DNA of 6,596 nucleotides from CBDDRG01 sp051306415 (GTDB lineage Bacteria; Pseudomonadota; Gammaproteobacteria; Pseudomonadales; Porticoccaceae). The DNA lies in contig JBPPNE010000163.1 in the NCBI GenBank assembly GCA_051306415.1, positions 1-6,596 of the forward strand. Direction: 5' to 3'. Shown one piece after another: positions 1-6,459 of this stretch (position 1 is its first letter; each line of letters begins with the position of its first letter). Made by a program: the position numbers and the translations under genes. The notes beneath the pieces were generated by a model. That model worked only from the letters and a program-made list of their open reading frames with translations. It made no database searches and was not told where the DNA came from.

Positions 1-180
1 ATTATTGCCGGCAGCCCGGACACCGTGTGTCGAAAGCTGGACAAGCTGCGCAAAGAGCTGCCGTCGGAATACCTGTTCCTGTTAACTTACACGCAGCTCA
101 TTCCGCTCAACAAGATGATGCGCCACTGGGATCTGTTGACTGAAAAAGTGCTACCGAAATTTACCGACAAAATCCGCTAA
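1..180 (+). CDS. Luciferase-like (LLM class) flavin-dependent monooxygenase, C-terminal end (partial)
   Basis: Frame 1 is open from the first base to a TAA at 178-180 and gives 59 residues. They start with a GSPDTVCRKLDKL segment and continue through a LLTYTQLIPLNKMMRHW stretch to a basic tail ending LPKFTDKIR. This matches the usual end of luciferase-like flavin monooxygenases: a G-(S/T)-P-(D/E)-x-V helix start, a short beta strand, then a final helix ending in a 'VLP.F' type motif. Such enzymes are cytosolic TIM-barrel proteins that use reduced FMN or F420 and O2; the substrate cannot be inferred from this fragment. The flavin site and most of the barrel lie outside the window. The stop is followed at once by a non-coding stretch with an inverted repeat, then an IS630 remnant. 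The family call is by remembered pattern only. Confidence 0.65.
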   Translation: MIAGSPDTVCRKLDKLRKELPSEYLFLLTYTQLIPLNKMMRHWDLLTEKVLPKFTDKIR

Positions 181-193
181 CTGAGGTTCACAC

Positions 194-229
194 GCTCCGG
201 CACGGTGCTAGTGATGCCCTTGCCGGAGC
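194..229. repeat. 9-bp perfect inverted repeat (hairpin) downstream of the monooxygenase gene
   Basis: GCTCCGGCA at 194-202 is the exact reverse complement of TGCCGGAGC at 221-229, with an 18-nt loop. It starts 14 bp after the monooxygenase stop codon, where a transcription terminator would be expected. However, no T-run follows on either strand, so an intrinsic terminator is not well supported. It could instead be a REP-like repeat or a remnant of the neighbouring insertion sequence. Confidence 0.4.
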
Positions 230-269
230 AGGTCGCCCCATTGCAAACACCATCCTCGGCAAATTGTGA

Positions 270-452
270 TCGCCGACCCCGGCCATTCGCCGCGGCTCGT
301 TCGACTCGGTTACCGACCTCAAGCGCAACAGCGATGCGTTCGTGAAGCATTACCACCCGCACCCGAGGCCGTTCATGTGGACGGCCACCGCCGAAGCGAT
401 CCTCGCCAAGATCAAACGGCTATGTAAAGCTATCAACGGGACTTGGCACTAG
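270..452 (+). pseudogene. IS630-family transposase remnant (C-terminal fragment)
   Basis: The frame open from 270 to a TAG at 450-452 has no usable start. From about 282 it reads as the C-terminus of an IS630-type DDE transposase: an IRRGSFDSVTDLK segment, a FVKHYHPHPRPFMWTATAE segment, then ILAKIKRLCKAINGTWH before the stop. In intact IS630 proteins this follows the last catalytic glutamate (the 'NQVERWF' region). That glutamate and everything upstream are missing, and the same frame has a TGA at 267-269. About 56 residues remain of a protein normally near 340-370. The HPHPRPF segment normally reads NAHxRPF, suggesting point decay as well. It cannot be functional. The fragment sits 100 bp beyond the monooxygenase gene and points the same way, so an IS copy once lay here and was mostly deleted. 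Confidence 0.8.
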
Positions 453-742
453 GTCGGCTTAAACCTTCATTTTCAAGCTCCAAACGATAGCGCCGCTGGC
501 CCCGATCTGCCCAACGCATTCTTCAGTAACGCCCCGTGCAGGGCTTCATCCGCCGCGAGACGTCCGACCACCTTGGCTAGACCGGTGTCCGCTATCGGCG
601 AATGACATCCCCAATGTGCATCATCCATGCGATCAGAAACAGACGCGCGCCTTGTCGGCGACACCGCACTCCCCTACCCTAGCTGGCGCGCAACTGCGAA
701 GACCGTAGTGCATCGCCAACTGATCGCCACCAAGGCAGATTC
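453..742. other. Gene-poor spacer between IS630 remnant and corA
   Basis: In these 290 bp I see no convincing gene or RNA. A 63-codon minus-strand frame (664-473) exists but has no recognisable motif or ribosome-binding site. The right-hand part should hold the corA promoter. The left part may contain the lost terminal repeat of the IS630 element, but no matching partner is visible in the window. Confidence 0.5.
652..680 (+). promoter_or_regulatory. Weak candidate sigma-70 promoter for corA
   Basis: TTGTCG (652-657) and TACCCT (675-680) are separated by exactly 17 bp and lie about 60 bp before the corA start. Both hexamers are poor matches (4/6 and 3/6 to consensus), so the optimal spacing is the main support. 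No other pair in the spacer looked better. Confidence 0.2.
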
Positions 743-1822
743 ATGAAAAAAATCATCAAGCGTTACCACACCCCCGGCACGGCTCCCGGCACCTTGATCC
801 AGCGAGAGCAGGAGGGGGTTGCCGCGCAGATTCTGCTGATGGTCTACACCGCGGAAACGTGCAGCGAACTGGAAATTCGCGCGATTGCGGACTGCGAACC
901 TTACCGGACGCCGGGCAGCACGCTGTGGATTCACCTCCAGGGCACGCCGTCGGCGAACGTTCTGGAAGAGTTGGGCAGCCGCTTTGGCTTGCACGCACTA
1001 GCCCTTGAAGATGTCCAGAACACCGGGCAAAGGCCGAAGTTGGACGTGTTTGATCAACGCTACTTCATGGTTGCGGCGCTGCCTGTCATTGCTGACGATC
1101 AGGTGCAAACCCACCAGATCAGCATTTTTTACGGTGACGGTTTCGTCATTTCCATTGCCAACGGCGGCCATGACCCGTTTCAGCCGGTGCGGCGACGGCT
1201 GCATTCGCACTCGACTCCGATGCGTACATTCGGCGCGGATCACCTGCTCTACGCCTTGCTCGATCTGATCATTGACGAAGCCTTTCCAGTGCTTGAGCAG
1301 TTGGGTGAAAAGATTGATGAGCTCGAGGAGGAGGTTCTCGCCTCGCCATCGCGGGACGATATCGAAAGACTTCACCACATCAAACGCTCGCTGCTGATAC
1401 TGCGGCGGATACTGTGGCCACAACGGGAGATCATCAATGCCCTGTTGCGCGAGGACGCGCTGCCCCTGTCCGACCACACGCGGATTTACCTGCGCGACTG
1501 CTACGACCACAGCATTCAGCTGATGGAGCTGCTCGAAAGCTATCGCGACATGACCGCCAGCATTCTGGATATCTACCTGTCCAGCATTAACTTTCGCACC
1601 AACGACGTGATGCGAACACTGACCGTTATCTCAACCATTTTTCTACCGTTGACGTTTATCGTCGGGATCTACGGCATGAACTTCGGCAATGGCAATACCG
1701 GATTGAGCCCTTTCGCAATGCCTGAGCTGAACGCCTACTACGGCTATCCATCCGTCATCGTGGTAATGGTCGCTCTCACCGGTATCATGCTGCGGTACTT
1801 CAAGCGCAAGGACTGGTTCTGA
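743..1822 (+). CDS. corA: CorA family magnesium/cobalt transport protein
   Basis: This 359-residue protein is an inner-membrane Mg2+ channel of the CorA family, which works as a pentamer and also passes Co2+ and Ni2+. The cytosolic N-terminal domain contains the family segment FGLHALALEDVQNTGQRPKLD (residues about 81-101). A long acidic helical region follows (about 176-280, with LGEKIDELEEEV). TM1 spans about 291-310 and ends in the signature YGMN (GMN 311-313). The periplasmic loop carries MPEL (326-329), TM2 is about 335-352, and the protein ends in the usual basic tail KRKDWF. Length and ends fit the family, so the gene looks complete. ATG 743 is preceded by AAGG at a workable distance. 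Unusually, 11 residues separate GMNF from MPEL, whereas E. coli and Thermotoga CorA have two. The gene converges on the mgtA-like gene with a 39-bp gap, so two Mg2+ uptake systems lie together. Confidence 0.95.
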   Translation: MKKIIKRYHTPGTAPGTLIQREQEGVAAQILLMVYTAETCSELEIRAIADCEPYRTPGSTLWIHLQGTPSANVLEELGSRFGLHALALEDVQNTGQRPKLDVFDQRYFMVAALPVIADDQVQTHQISIFYGDGFVISIANGGHDPFQPVRRRLHSHSTPMRTFGADHLLYALLDLIIDEAFPVLEQLGEKIDELEEEVLASPSRDDIERLHHIKRSLLILRRILWPQREIINALLREDALPLSDHTRIYLRDCYDHSIQLMELLESYRDMTASILDIYLSSINFRTNDVMRTLTVISTIFLPLTFIVGIYGMNFGNGNTGLSPFAMPELNAYYGYPSVIVVMVALTGIMLRYFKRKDWF

Positions 1823-1861
1823 CTACCCGCTAACACATTCGCCCTCACTCCACGCCCGGAT

Positions 1862-4394
1862 TCATCGCGGCAGTCGCCGGTAGAACCAGTGCTTTGCCAG
1901 TTCGGTAGCGAGCAGATACAGCCCCACGATCACCACAATGGCCACGATAACAGTACCGGGCAATGGTGTGAGATCAAACAGGCCGGCCACCGGCAGGTAG
2001 GGCAAGCAGAACGTCACTCCGACCAGGATCACCGTCAACCCCAGCAGCAGATTGCCCGGGCGGCTGCGCAGACAGGGCAGGCTGGTGCGCACGACCAGCG
2101 CCACCAGCAGTTCAGTGAGCAGGGATTCGACAAACCAGCCGGTGCGAAAATGCAGCGGAGAGGCGTCGGTCAGCCTGAACAGAATCACAAAGGTCAGCAC
2201 GTCAAACACCGAGCTGATCAGGCCAAAGGTGAGCATGAAACGGCGGACGGCGGCGATATCCCAGCGATGCGGCCGGTCCACCGCCTCGCGATCCACCCGA
2301 TCGGTGGCAATGCCGATGGCGGGGATGTCGGAGAGAAAGTTGTTGAGCAGAATCTGCTTGGCCAGCAACGGCAGGAACGGCAGGAACAGGGAGGCGAAGG
2401 CCATGCTCAGCATGTTGCCGAAATTGGCGCTGGTGGTGATGGAGATGTATTTGATGGTGTTGGCAAAGGTGGTACGCCCGTATTCGATGCCCTGGCGCAA
2501 AACCTCCAGATCCGGTCCCAGCAGCACGAAGTCCGCCGCCTCCTTGGCGACATCCACCGCCGTGTCGACCGAGATGCCGGCATCGGCGGCATACAGGGCC
2601 GGGGCATCGTTGATGCCGTCCCCCAGGTAGCCGACGACATGACCGGCGTGGCGCAAGGCCTGGATGATCCGCTCTTTCTGGTTGGGATCCACCTCCACGA
2701 ACAGGTCGGTGCGGGCGGCCCGGTGCCAGAACGCTTCGTCCTTGAGCTGGTTGATCTCCTGGCCGGTCAATATCCGGGGCGCGTGGATGCCCACCTGCTC
2801 CGCCACATAGACAGCGACCAGACGATTGTCGCCGGTGATCACCTTGATCGTCACCCCCATCGTGGCCAACCGGTCCAGGGTTTCGCGCACTCCGGCCTTG
2901 GGTGGATCGGCGAACAGCAGGAAGCCCTCGAAGGTCAAGGCCTCCTCGTCCGCCGCCGTGTAGGCCGGCTGTTCGGGCCGCTTCCGGCTGGCCACCCCCA
3001 ACACCCGGAATCCCTGCTGACTCCAGGCCGCGAAGCGCTGCTCCAGTCCCGCGCGCGGCTTCATCCAGCGGGCGCTCCTGGTCGCCATCGCGCACGCCCG
3101 TGCAGACATCCAGCACGGTGGCGAAGGCGCCCTTGCAGATCAGCAGGCGCTCGTCCGCCGGCCCCAGCCCGACCACACTGAGACGCTTGCGCTGAAAATC
3201 GTAGGGAATCTCGTCGAGCTTGCGCCAGTCCTGCGCTATGAACCCCGCCGGTGGGCCGCCGGCGACGATGGCCTGGTCGAGCGGATTGGCAATGCCGGTC
3301 TCCCAGGAAGCGTTCAAATAGGCGAGGCTGCCGACCCGCAGGCCGTCGACACCCGCTGGATCGACGGCGCGCTCAAGCCGCACCGCGCCCTCGGTCAGGG
3401 TGCCGGTCTTGTCGGTGCAGAACACATCCATGCTGCCCAGGTTTTCGATGGCGTTGAGCCGGCGCACGATGACGCCCTTGGCCGCCATCGCGCGGGCACC
3501 ACGTCCCAGGATGACGGTAATGACCGCCGGCAACAACTCGGGCGACAAGCCCACCGCGAGGGCAATCGAAAACAGCAGCGCCTCCAGTACCGGGCGCTCG
3601 AACAGCACATTGATGGCGAACGCTACCACCACCAGCACCAGCATGACCTGGGTGAGCAGATAGCCGAAGCGGCGGATACCGCGCTCGAATTCGGTTTCCG
3701 GTGGCCGCAGGTTCAGGCGATGGGCGATCTGGCCGAACTGAGTGCGCCCGCCGGTTTCGATCACCAGCAGCCGCGCCGTGCCGCTGCGCACCGAAGTGCC
3801 CATGAAGGCGCAGTTGGTCCGCTCCGGCAGGCTGGCATCGATCGCCACCACGCCCGGTAGCTTCTCGGCAGGGAAGGTCTCGCCGGTGAGTGCGGCCTGA
3901 ATGACGAAACAGTCCTTGGCCTCCAGGATCAGGCCGTCGGCGGGAATCAGACTGCCCGCCGCCAGCAGCACGACATCGCCCGGCACCACCGCCTCGGCCG
4001 GAATCTCAATTTGTCCGCCATCGCGCAACACGCGGGCCTTGATGGACACCTGCTGGCGCAATTTCTGCACCGCCCGCGAGGCGCTGTATTCCTGCGCGAA
4101 GCCGAGCAGGCCGCTGCCGGCCACGATGGCCAGGATAATCGAGGCGTCCAGCCATTCCCCGATCGCCAGGGAGACGGTGGCGGCGAATAGCAGGATCAGC
4201 ACCAACGGACTGGCGAACTGCTTGATGAGCGCCTGCAGCGCTCCCTGACCGTTGCCTTCGCGCAGGCGATTGGGTCCGAACTCCCGCAGCCGGCGCTGGG
4301 CCTCCGCGCCGCTCAGGCCCTCGGCAGCGCTATCCACAGACTTGACGACCTCCGTTGTGGGCGCGCTCCAGTAACACTTCAGCGGGACCATCAT
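1862..4394 (-). pseudogene. mgtA: MgtA-type magnesium-translocating P-type ATPase, frameshifted at about 3048-3058
   Basis: This would import Mg2+ across the inner membrane using ATP (P3B-type ATPase). The first frame starts at ATG 4394 with a good site (AGGTGA, 6-nt spacing). It gives the cation_ATPase_N region, TM1-2 (about 62-100), the actuator TGE (170-172), TM4 with GLSPELLP (about 282-289), the phosphorylation loop CTDKTGTLT (Asp328, codon 3413-3411) and nucleotide-binding KGA (421-423). Near residue 447 family similarity stops and resumes one frame over (ORF from 3109) with GFRVLGVA, DPPK, TGDN (2836-2825), GDGINDAP (2623-2600), NFGNMLSM, LLNNFLSDIP and the C-terminal membrane segments, ending at 1862. 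The joined protein would be about 843 residues; E. coli MgtA has about 898. Loss of a CG pair from the GC repeat, or a G gained in the GGG run, explains the break. No catalytic motif is missing, so a sequencing error or recent mutation is as likely as an old pseudogene. Confidence 0.85.
3048..3059 (-). other. Frameshift site inside mgtA
   Basis: On the coding strand the codons for DEAA run into an alternating GC stretch followed by GGG. Upstream of this point only the frame of ATG 4394 encodes ATPase; downstream only the next frame does (GLEQRFAAWSQQGFRVL). Adding back one CG dinucleotide gives DEAARAGLEQRF, and removing one G gives DEAARGLEQRF; both read naturally. Short GC repeats and G runs are typical of both replication slippage and sequencing indels. 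The first frame continues by chance to 2202 as GC-rich nonsense. Confidence 0.8.
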
Positions 4395-4533
4395 TATTTG
4401 TCACCTATTCAAATATTTCAGATACTGATGAAAATGACACCATTAGGTGATGACAGCAATCAGGGTTTACTCCTCACCGCAGATCGGCGACAGGAACCTG
4501 ATGGCAGGCGCAGGCAATGATCCGAGCATGAAA
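4395..4533 (-). promoter_or_regulatory. mgtA 5' leader with mutually exclusive pairings over the ribosome-binding site
   Basis: Read in the mgtA direction, TAGGTGA (4407-4401) holds the mgtA ribosome-binding site. Its exact 7-nt complement TCACCTA lies upstream at 4450-4444. The same upstream segment (TCATCACC, 4453-4446) can instead pair with GGTGAGGA (4478-4471) through seven base pairs and one mismatch. GGTGAGGA forms the last codons of a possible leader ORF. Another 6-bp pair, ATCAGG (4502-4497) with CCTGAT (4464-4459), encloses that segment. So the order is anti-anti-SD, anti-SD, SD, which would let ribosome position on the leader ORF set mgtA translation. That reading is inference by analogy with the E. 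coli mgtL leader. I found no M-box consensus, and no folding calculation was possible. Confidence 0.45.
4467..4529 (-). CDS. Possible 20-residue leader peptide upstream of mgtA
   Basis: ATG at 4529-4527 opens a 20-codon frame ending in TAA at 4469-4467, about 72 nt before the mgtA start and on the same strand. The predicted peptide contains LPAPA and SP (three prolines) and ends CGEE. Its last codons (GGT GAG GAG) supply the GGTGAGGA segment that can pair with the anti-SD sequence of mgtA. Proline-containing leader peptides (mgtL, 17 codons) control mgtA in enteric bacteria, which gives a precedent but not homology. There is no clear Shine-Dalgarno site. If the TATAGA at 4545-4540 is the -10 element, the transcript would start only a few bases before the ATG, making the ORF nearly leaderless. 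An ORF this short could occur by chance. Confidence 0.35.
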   Translation of the reverse strand: MLGSLPAPAIRFLSPICGEE

Positions 4534-4539
4534 TAAACT

Positions 4540-4545
4540 TCTATA
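4540..4545 (-). promoter_or_regulatory. Candidate -10 element for mgtA
   Basis: TATAGA on the minus strand matches TATAAT at four of six positions and lies about 150 bp upstream of mgtA, just ahead of the leader ORF. No good -35 hexamer sits 16-18 bp upstream: TTGGAA occurs but at about 23 bp. Activator-dependent promoters often lack a -35 box, but I see no clear PhoP-type direct repeat here. Confidence 0.2.
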
Positions 4546-4589
4546 GCCTTTGAGCCCCAATCCCGGCTTTCCAAGCGACCGGTTTCAGC

Positions 4590-4746
4590 GTGAACTGTGG
4601 CTACGGTGAAATCCTTTATGCTGGCTGGGCGGGCGTCAGAGCTCGCGCCTCCTTCACCGAGCGCGATAACAATTGGAACGCGGTGTTACGCTATCTGAAG
4701 GATGGATTTGTCGAGCAAATTCTTGCCCCCGAGTCAGGAGTCCGCA
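4590..4746 (+). other. Open but unrecognised stretch upstream of the flippase-like gene
   Basis: The frame of the membrane protein stays open upstream to 4554, with a GTG at 4590, and encodes hydrophilic sequence with no recognised domain. It has no ribosome-binding site and no membrane segment, and would make the protein about 60 residues longer than relatives. It more likely represents 5' untranslated or promoter sequence for the membrane protein, or a relic of something else. Confidence 0.3.
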
Positions 4747-4785
4747 ATGCTCACTCAGCAAGACCAGCCCCTTCACCCATGCTGA
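4747..4785 (+). CDS. Short frame with strong ribosome-binding site overlapping the flippase-like gene start
   Basis: AGGAG (4736-4740) stands 6 nt before ATG 4747, the best ribosome-binding site on this strand in the region. The frame encodes only 12 residues (MLTQQDQPLHPC) and stops at 4783-4785, overlapping the in-frame ATG 4779 of the membrane protein. Two readings are possible. It may be a short coupled leader whose stop lies at the downstream start. Alternatively it is the true N-terminus of the membrane protein with one C lost from the CCC run at 4776-4778: restoring a C gives LHP followed directly by MLSQCKRW in one frame. I favour the second because the family usually has a short cytosolic N-terminus. 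Confidence 0.4.
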   Translation: MLTQQDQPLHPC

Positions 4786-5786
4786 GTCAGTGTAAACGCT
4801 GGCAAGCCATGGGGCGAATGGCGCTCATGGGCTGGGTCATCGCGATACTGCTGTTGGCGGCCTTGACTGGCGCCGTGATCCGCCCGGGTGAGATCGAACA
4901 TTTCGCCGGGCTCCTGACCGCCGCGCAGCCGGGATGGCTGCTGGTCGCGTTGGCGCTGCAAACCGGCACCTATGCCAGCGAGGCGGCGGTCTGGTTCATC
5001 CTGCTGGATTTGGTCGACCACCGCCAGCCGTTGGGCCGGCTGATTCCGTTGAGTCTCGCGAAGCTGTTTACCGATCAGGCCATACCCACCGGAGGATTGA
5101 GCGGGAACCTGATGGTGGTCGAGGTGCTTGGGCACTGGGGGGTGGCCGCAACAGCCGCTATCTCGGCGCTGGTGACCGGGATCATCGTCTACTTCCTGGC
5201 TTATCTGGCTATGAACCTGCTCACGCTCTTCGTCCTCTGGGAATATCACGTCTTTTCAAAACTGATGATCATTGGGGCGCTGATTCTAGCCGCCATGGCC
5301 ATCAGCCTACCCATCTTGATCTTTTGGATCGACCGCGCCGGCTGGCCACACTATCTGCATCGCTTGGCCGCTACTCGGCCGGTAGCTTTTGCCCTGAAAG
5401 CCATTGGCGACGCCTATCCGCTGATCCGCCGGCACCCTCGTCACATAGGTCTCGCCATTGTCTTCCAATCACTGATTTTCGTTCTCGACGGTGCGACGCT
5501 CTGGGCGACCCTCCAGGCCATTGGTCAGGTCGCTTCGCCCATGGCGGCCATCGCCGCGTTCATGGTGGGCTCCATCACCGCCTCCCTCGGCCCCTTCCCA
5601 CTCGGCCTCGGCGGTTTCGAGGCGGCCTGCACCAGCATGCTGACGTTGCTGAGCGTGCCACTGGAGGCCGCTTTTACGGCAACCTTTCTGTTGCGTGGTT
5701 TCACCCTCTGGCTACCGATGTTGCCAGGGCTGTGGTTGTTGCGGCGGGAAATCCGCCCAACGGTGCAGCACCCGGTAAATGAATGA
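4779..5786 (+). CDS. Lysylphosphatidylglycerol synthase TM region / flippase-like integral membrane protein
   Basis: This hydrophobic inner-membrane protein belongs to the LPG_synthase_TM (UPF0104, YbhN-like) group, which lacks the catalytic aminoacyl-transfer domain of MprF. Members are thought to move or present lipids, but no substrate is established here. From ATG 4779 it has 335 residues, the usual family size. A frame open further up (to GTG 4590) would add 63 hydrophilic, unrecognised residues. Signature elements are PTGGLSGN (codons at 5085-5108) and GPFPLGLGGFEA (5589-5624), equivalent to the family's 'PGGLGxxE' motif near the C-terminus. Several hydrophobic spans lie between and around them, the first at about 4818-4880. 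It is divergent from mgtA. The start is uncertain: 4779 has no ribosome-binding site, while ATG 4747 does but is out of frame, so a one-base loss near 4776 is possible. Confidence 0.75.
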   Translation: MLSQCKRWQAMGRMALMGWVIAILLLAALTGAVIRPGEIEHFAGLLTAAQPGWLLVALALQTGTYASEAAVWFILLDLVDHRQPLGRLIPLSLAKLFTDQAIPTGGLSGNLMVVEVLGHWGVAATAAISALVTGIIVYFLAYLAMNLLTLFVLWEYHVFSKLMIIGALILAAMAISLPILIFWIDRAGWPHYLHRLAATRPVAFALKAIGDAYPLIRRHPRHIGLAIVFQSLIFVLDGATLWATLQAIGQVASPMAAIAAFMVGSITASLGPFPLGLGGFEAACTSMLTLLSVPLEAAFTATFLLRGFTLWLPMLPGLWLLRREIRPTVQHPVNE

Positions 5787-5874
5787 TCGGCCTTGGCGGC
5801 GCGTGGTTCGTCGCGATCTCTGCATCCGCTGATTTCTCTGTAATAGTTAGCCGTCAAGAGGTGAGCGCCTGACA

Positions 5875-6363
5875 ATGCTTAGTTCCTGGGAAATAAACAG
5901 CCTATCCACGCCCGAGCAACTATTTGCATTTTCGCGGGCTTACCTCAAGGCTCGCCTTGTGTTCTCGACTCGAGCGTCTTCGACGCGCACCTGGCTATCC
6001 TGAGGCAACCGTCGTACTGTTTCTGGCCCGCCACGCCATTAGCTGTTCTTGAAGGGCGCGATCCTTACGCGCTCACAGAACGCAAAATTTGATCACGATC
6101 TCGAACGATTGAAATCAAAGTACGACAAACTGTATCCGGGTATGGCGCCTGCACAGATCGCAGAGGCGAAGAAGAACATCCCACCTGAACAGATCTACCC
6201 CTATCCGATTGACAAACCCGGGGCAAAATGGGCCGGTATTTTCGCGTTGGAACCCCGGAAGTTTCGACACGAAATGCGCGTGGCAGAGATAGAGATGACT
6301 ACACTCATTCGAAAGATATCGACGGCTGACAAGACTAGAAAAATCCACGGAAACATGAGCTGA
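5875..6363 (+). pseudogene. Small helical protein gene (HEPN-like family suspected) broken by two compensating frameshifts
   Basis: ATG 5875 begins MLSSWEINSLSTPEQLFAF and runs to RAYLK (about 5949). The next frame then gives LALCSRLERLRRAPG and YPEATVVLFLARHAI (about 5951-6040). The first frame then continues with LFLKGAILTRSQNAKF, HDLERLKSKYDKLYPG and on to TGA 6361-6363. Removing one G at about 5950 and adding one G at about 6040 (ATT-GAG-CTG) gives a seamless 162-residue protein containing ARHAIELFLKGAIL. It also restores a length divisible by three. An amphipathic helix followed by this 'ARHAIELFLKGAIL' pattern resembles small bacterial proteins often labelled HEPN-like. That family call is from memory and tentative. 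No signal peptide or membrane span is apparent. A weak AAGAGGTGA lies about 10 nt upstream of ATG 5875. Without the repair, only a 104-residue piece (TTG 6049-6363) remains. Confidence 0.6.
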
Positions 6364-6374
6364 AGGATTAAAAA

Positions 6375-6459
6375 ATGACCTTCCCAGAAGTACTTATCCA
6401 CTCAACAATCAGTACATTAGGATTGCTCAAAGCCCCCCGAAAATGGTCAGAAAATTTTC
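6375..6459 (+). pseudogene. 5' end of an unidentified gene interrupted by an IS3-family element
   Basis: ATG 6375 follows AAGG (6363-6366) at a good distance and starts 11 bp after the stop of the preceding helical-protein gene, so the two probably formed an operon. About 28 native codons follow (starting MTFPEVLIHSTISTLG and including LLKAPRKW) before the likely IS end near 6460. The frame then runs through IS sequence to a TAG at 6537-6539. I do not recognise the N-terminus. The rest of the gene, if it survives, would lie beyond the other end of the element, outside the window. Confidence 0.45.

Noticed and set aside
473..664. 63-codon minus-strand ORF in the spacer before corA, with an AADEALHG stretch faintly like ferritin-type helices
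   Set aside because: Too short and weak to assign; no ribosome-binding site, no wider similarity and no neighbour to support it.
998..1510. 170-codon minus-strand ORF inside corA
   Set aside because: It is fully covered by the well-supported CorA frame, has no recognisable domain and no ribosome-binding site.
1889..3181. Long 430-codon plus-strand ORF opposite mgtA
   Set aside because: Its product is Gln/Gly/Arg-rich low-complexity sequence with no domain, typical of the antisense of a GC-rich ATPase gene; the minus strand carries clear P-type ATPase motifs.
4395..4560. M-box (ykoK) magnesium riboswitch upstream of mgtA
   Set aside because: The conserved M-box core blocks could not be found on either strand; only short complementary segments around the ribosome-binding site are present.
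4554..4640. NCGYG stretch recalling UDP-glucose 4-epimerase C-terminal motifs
   Set aside because: Only five residues match, and the following sequence does not continue like an epimerase, so no relic can be claimed.
4659..4674. Resemblance to a lac operator (GAGCGCGATAACAATT)
   Set aside because: It has an extra base relative to the lacO half-site, lacks the symmetric other half, and no LacI-type gene is present; coincidence is the simplest reading.
4934..5782. 282-codon plus-strand ORF overlapping the flippase-like gene in another frame
   Set aside because: The translation is Arg/Pro/Gly/His-rich without membrane segments; the alternative frame has the family motifs.
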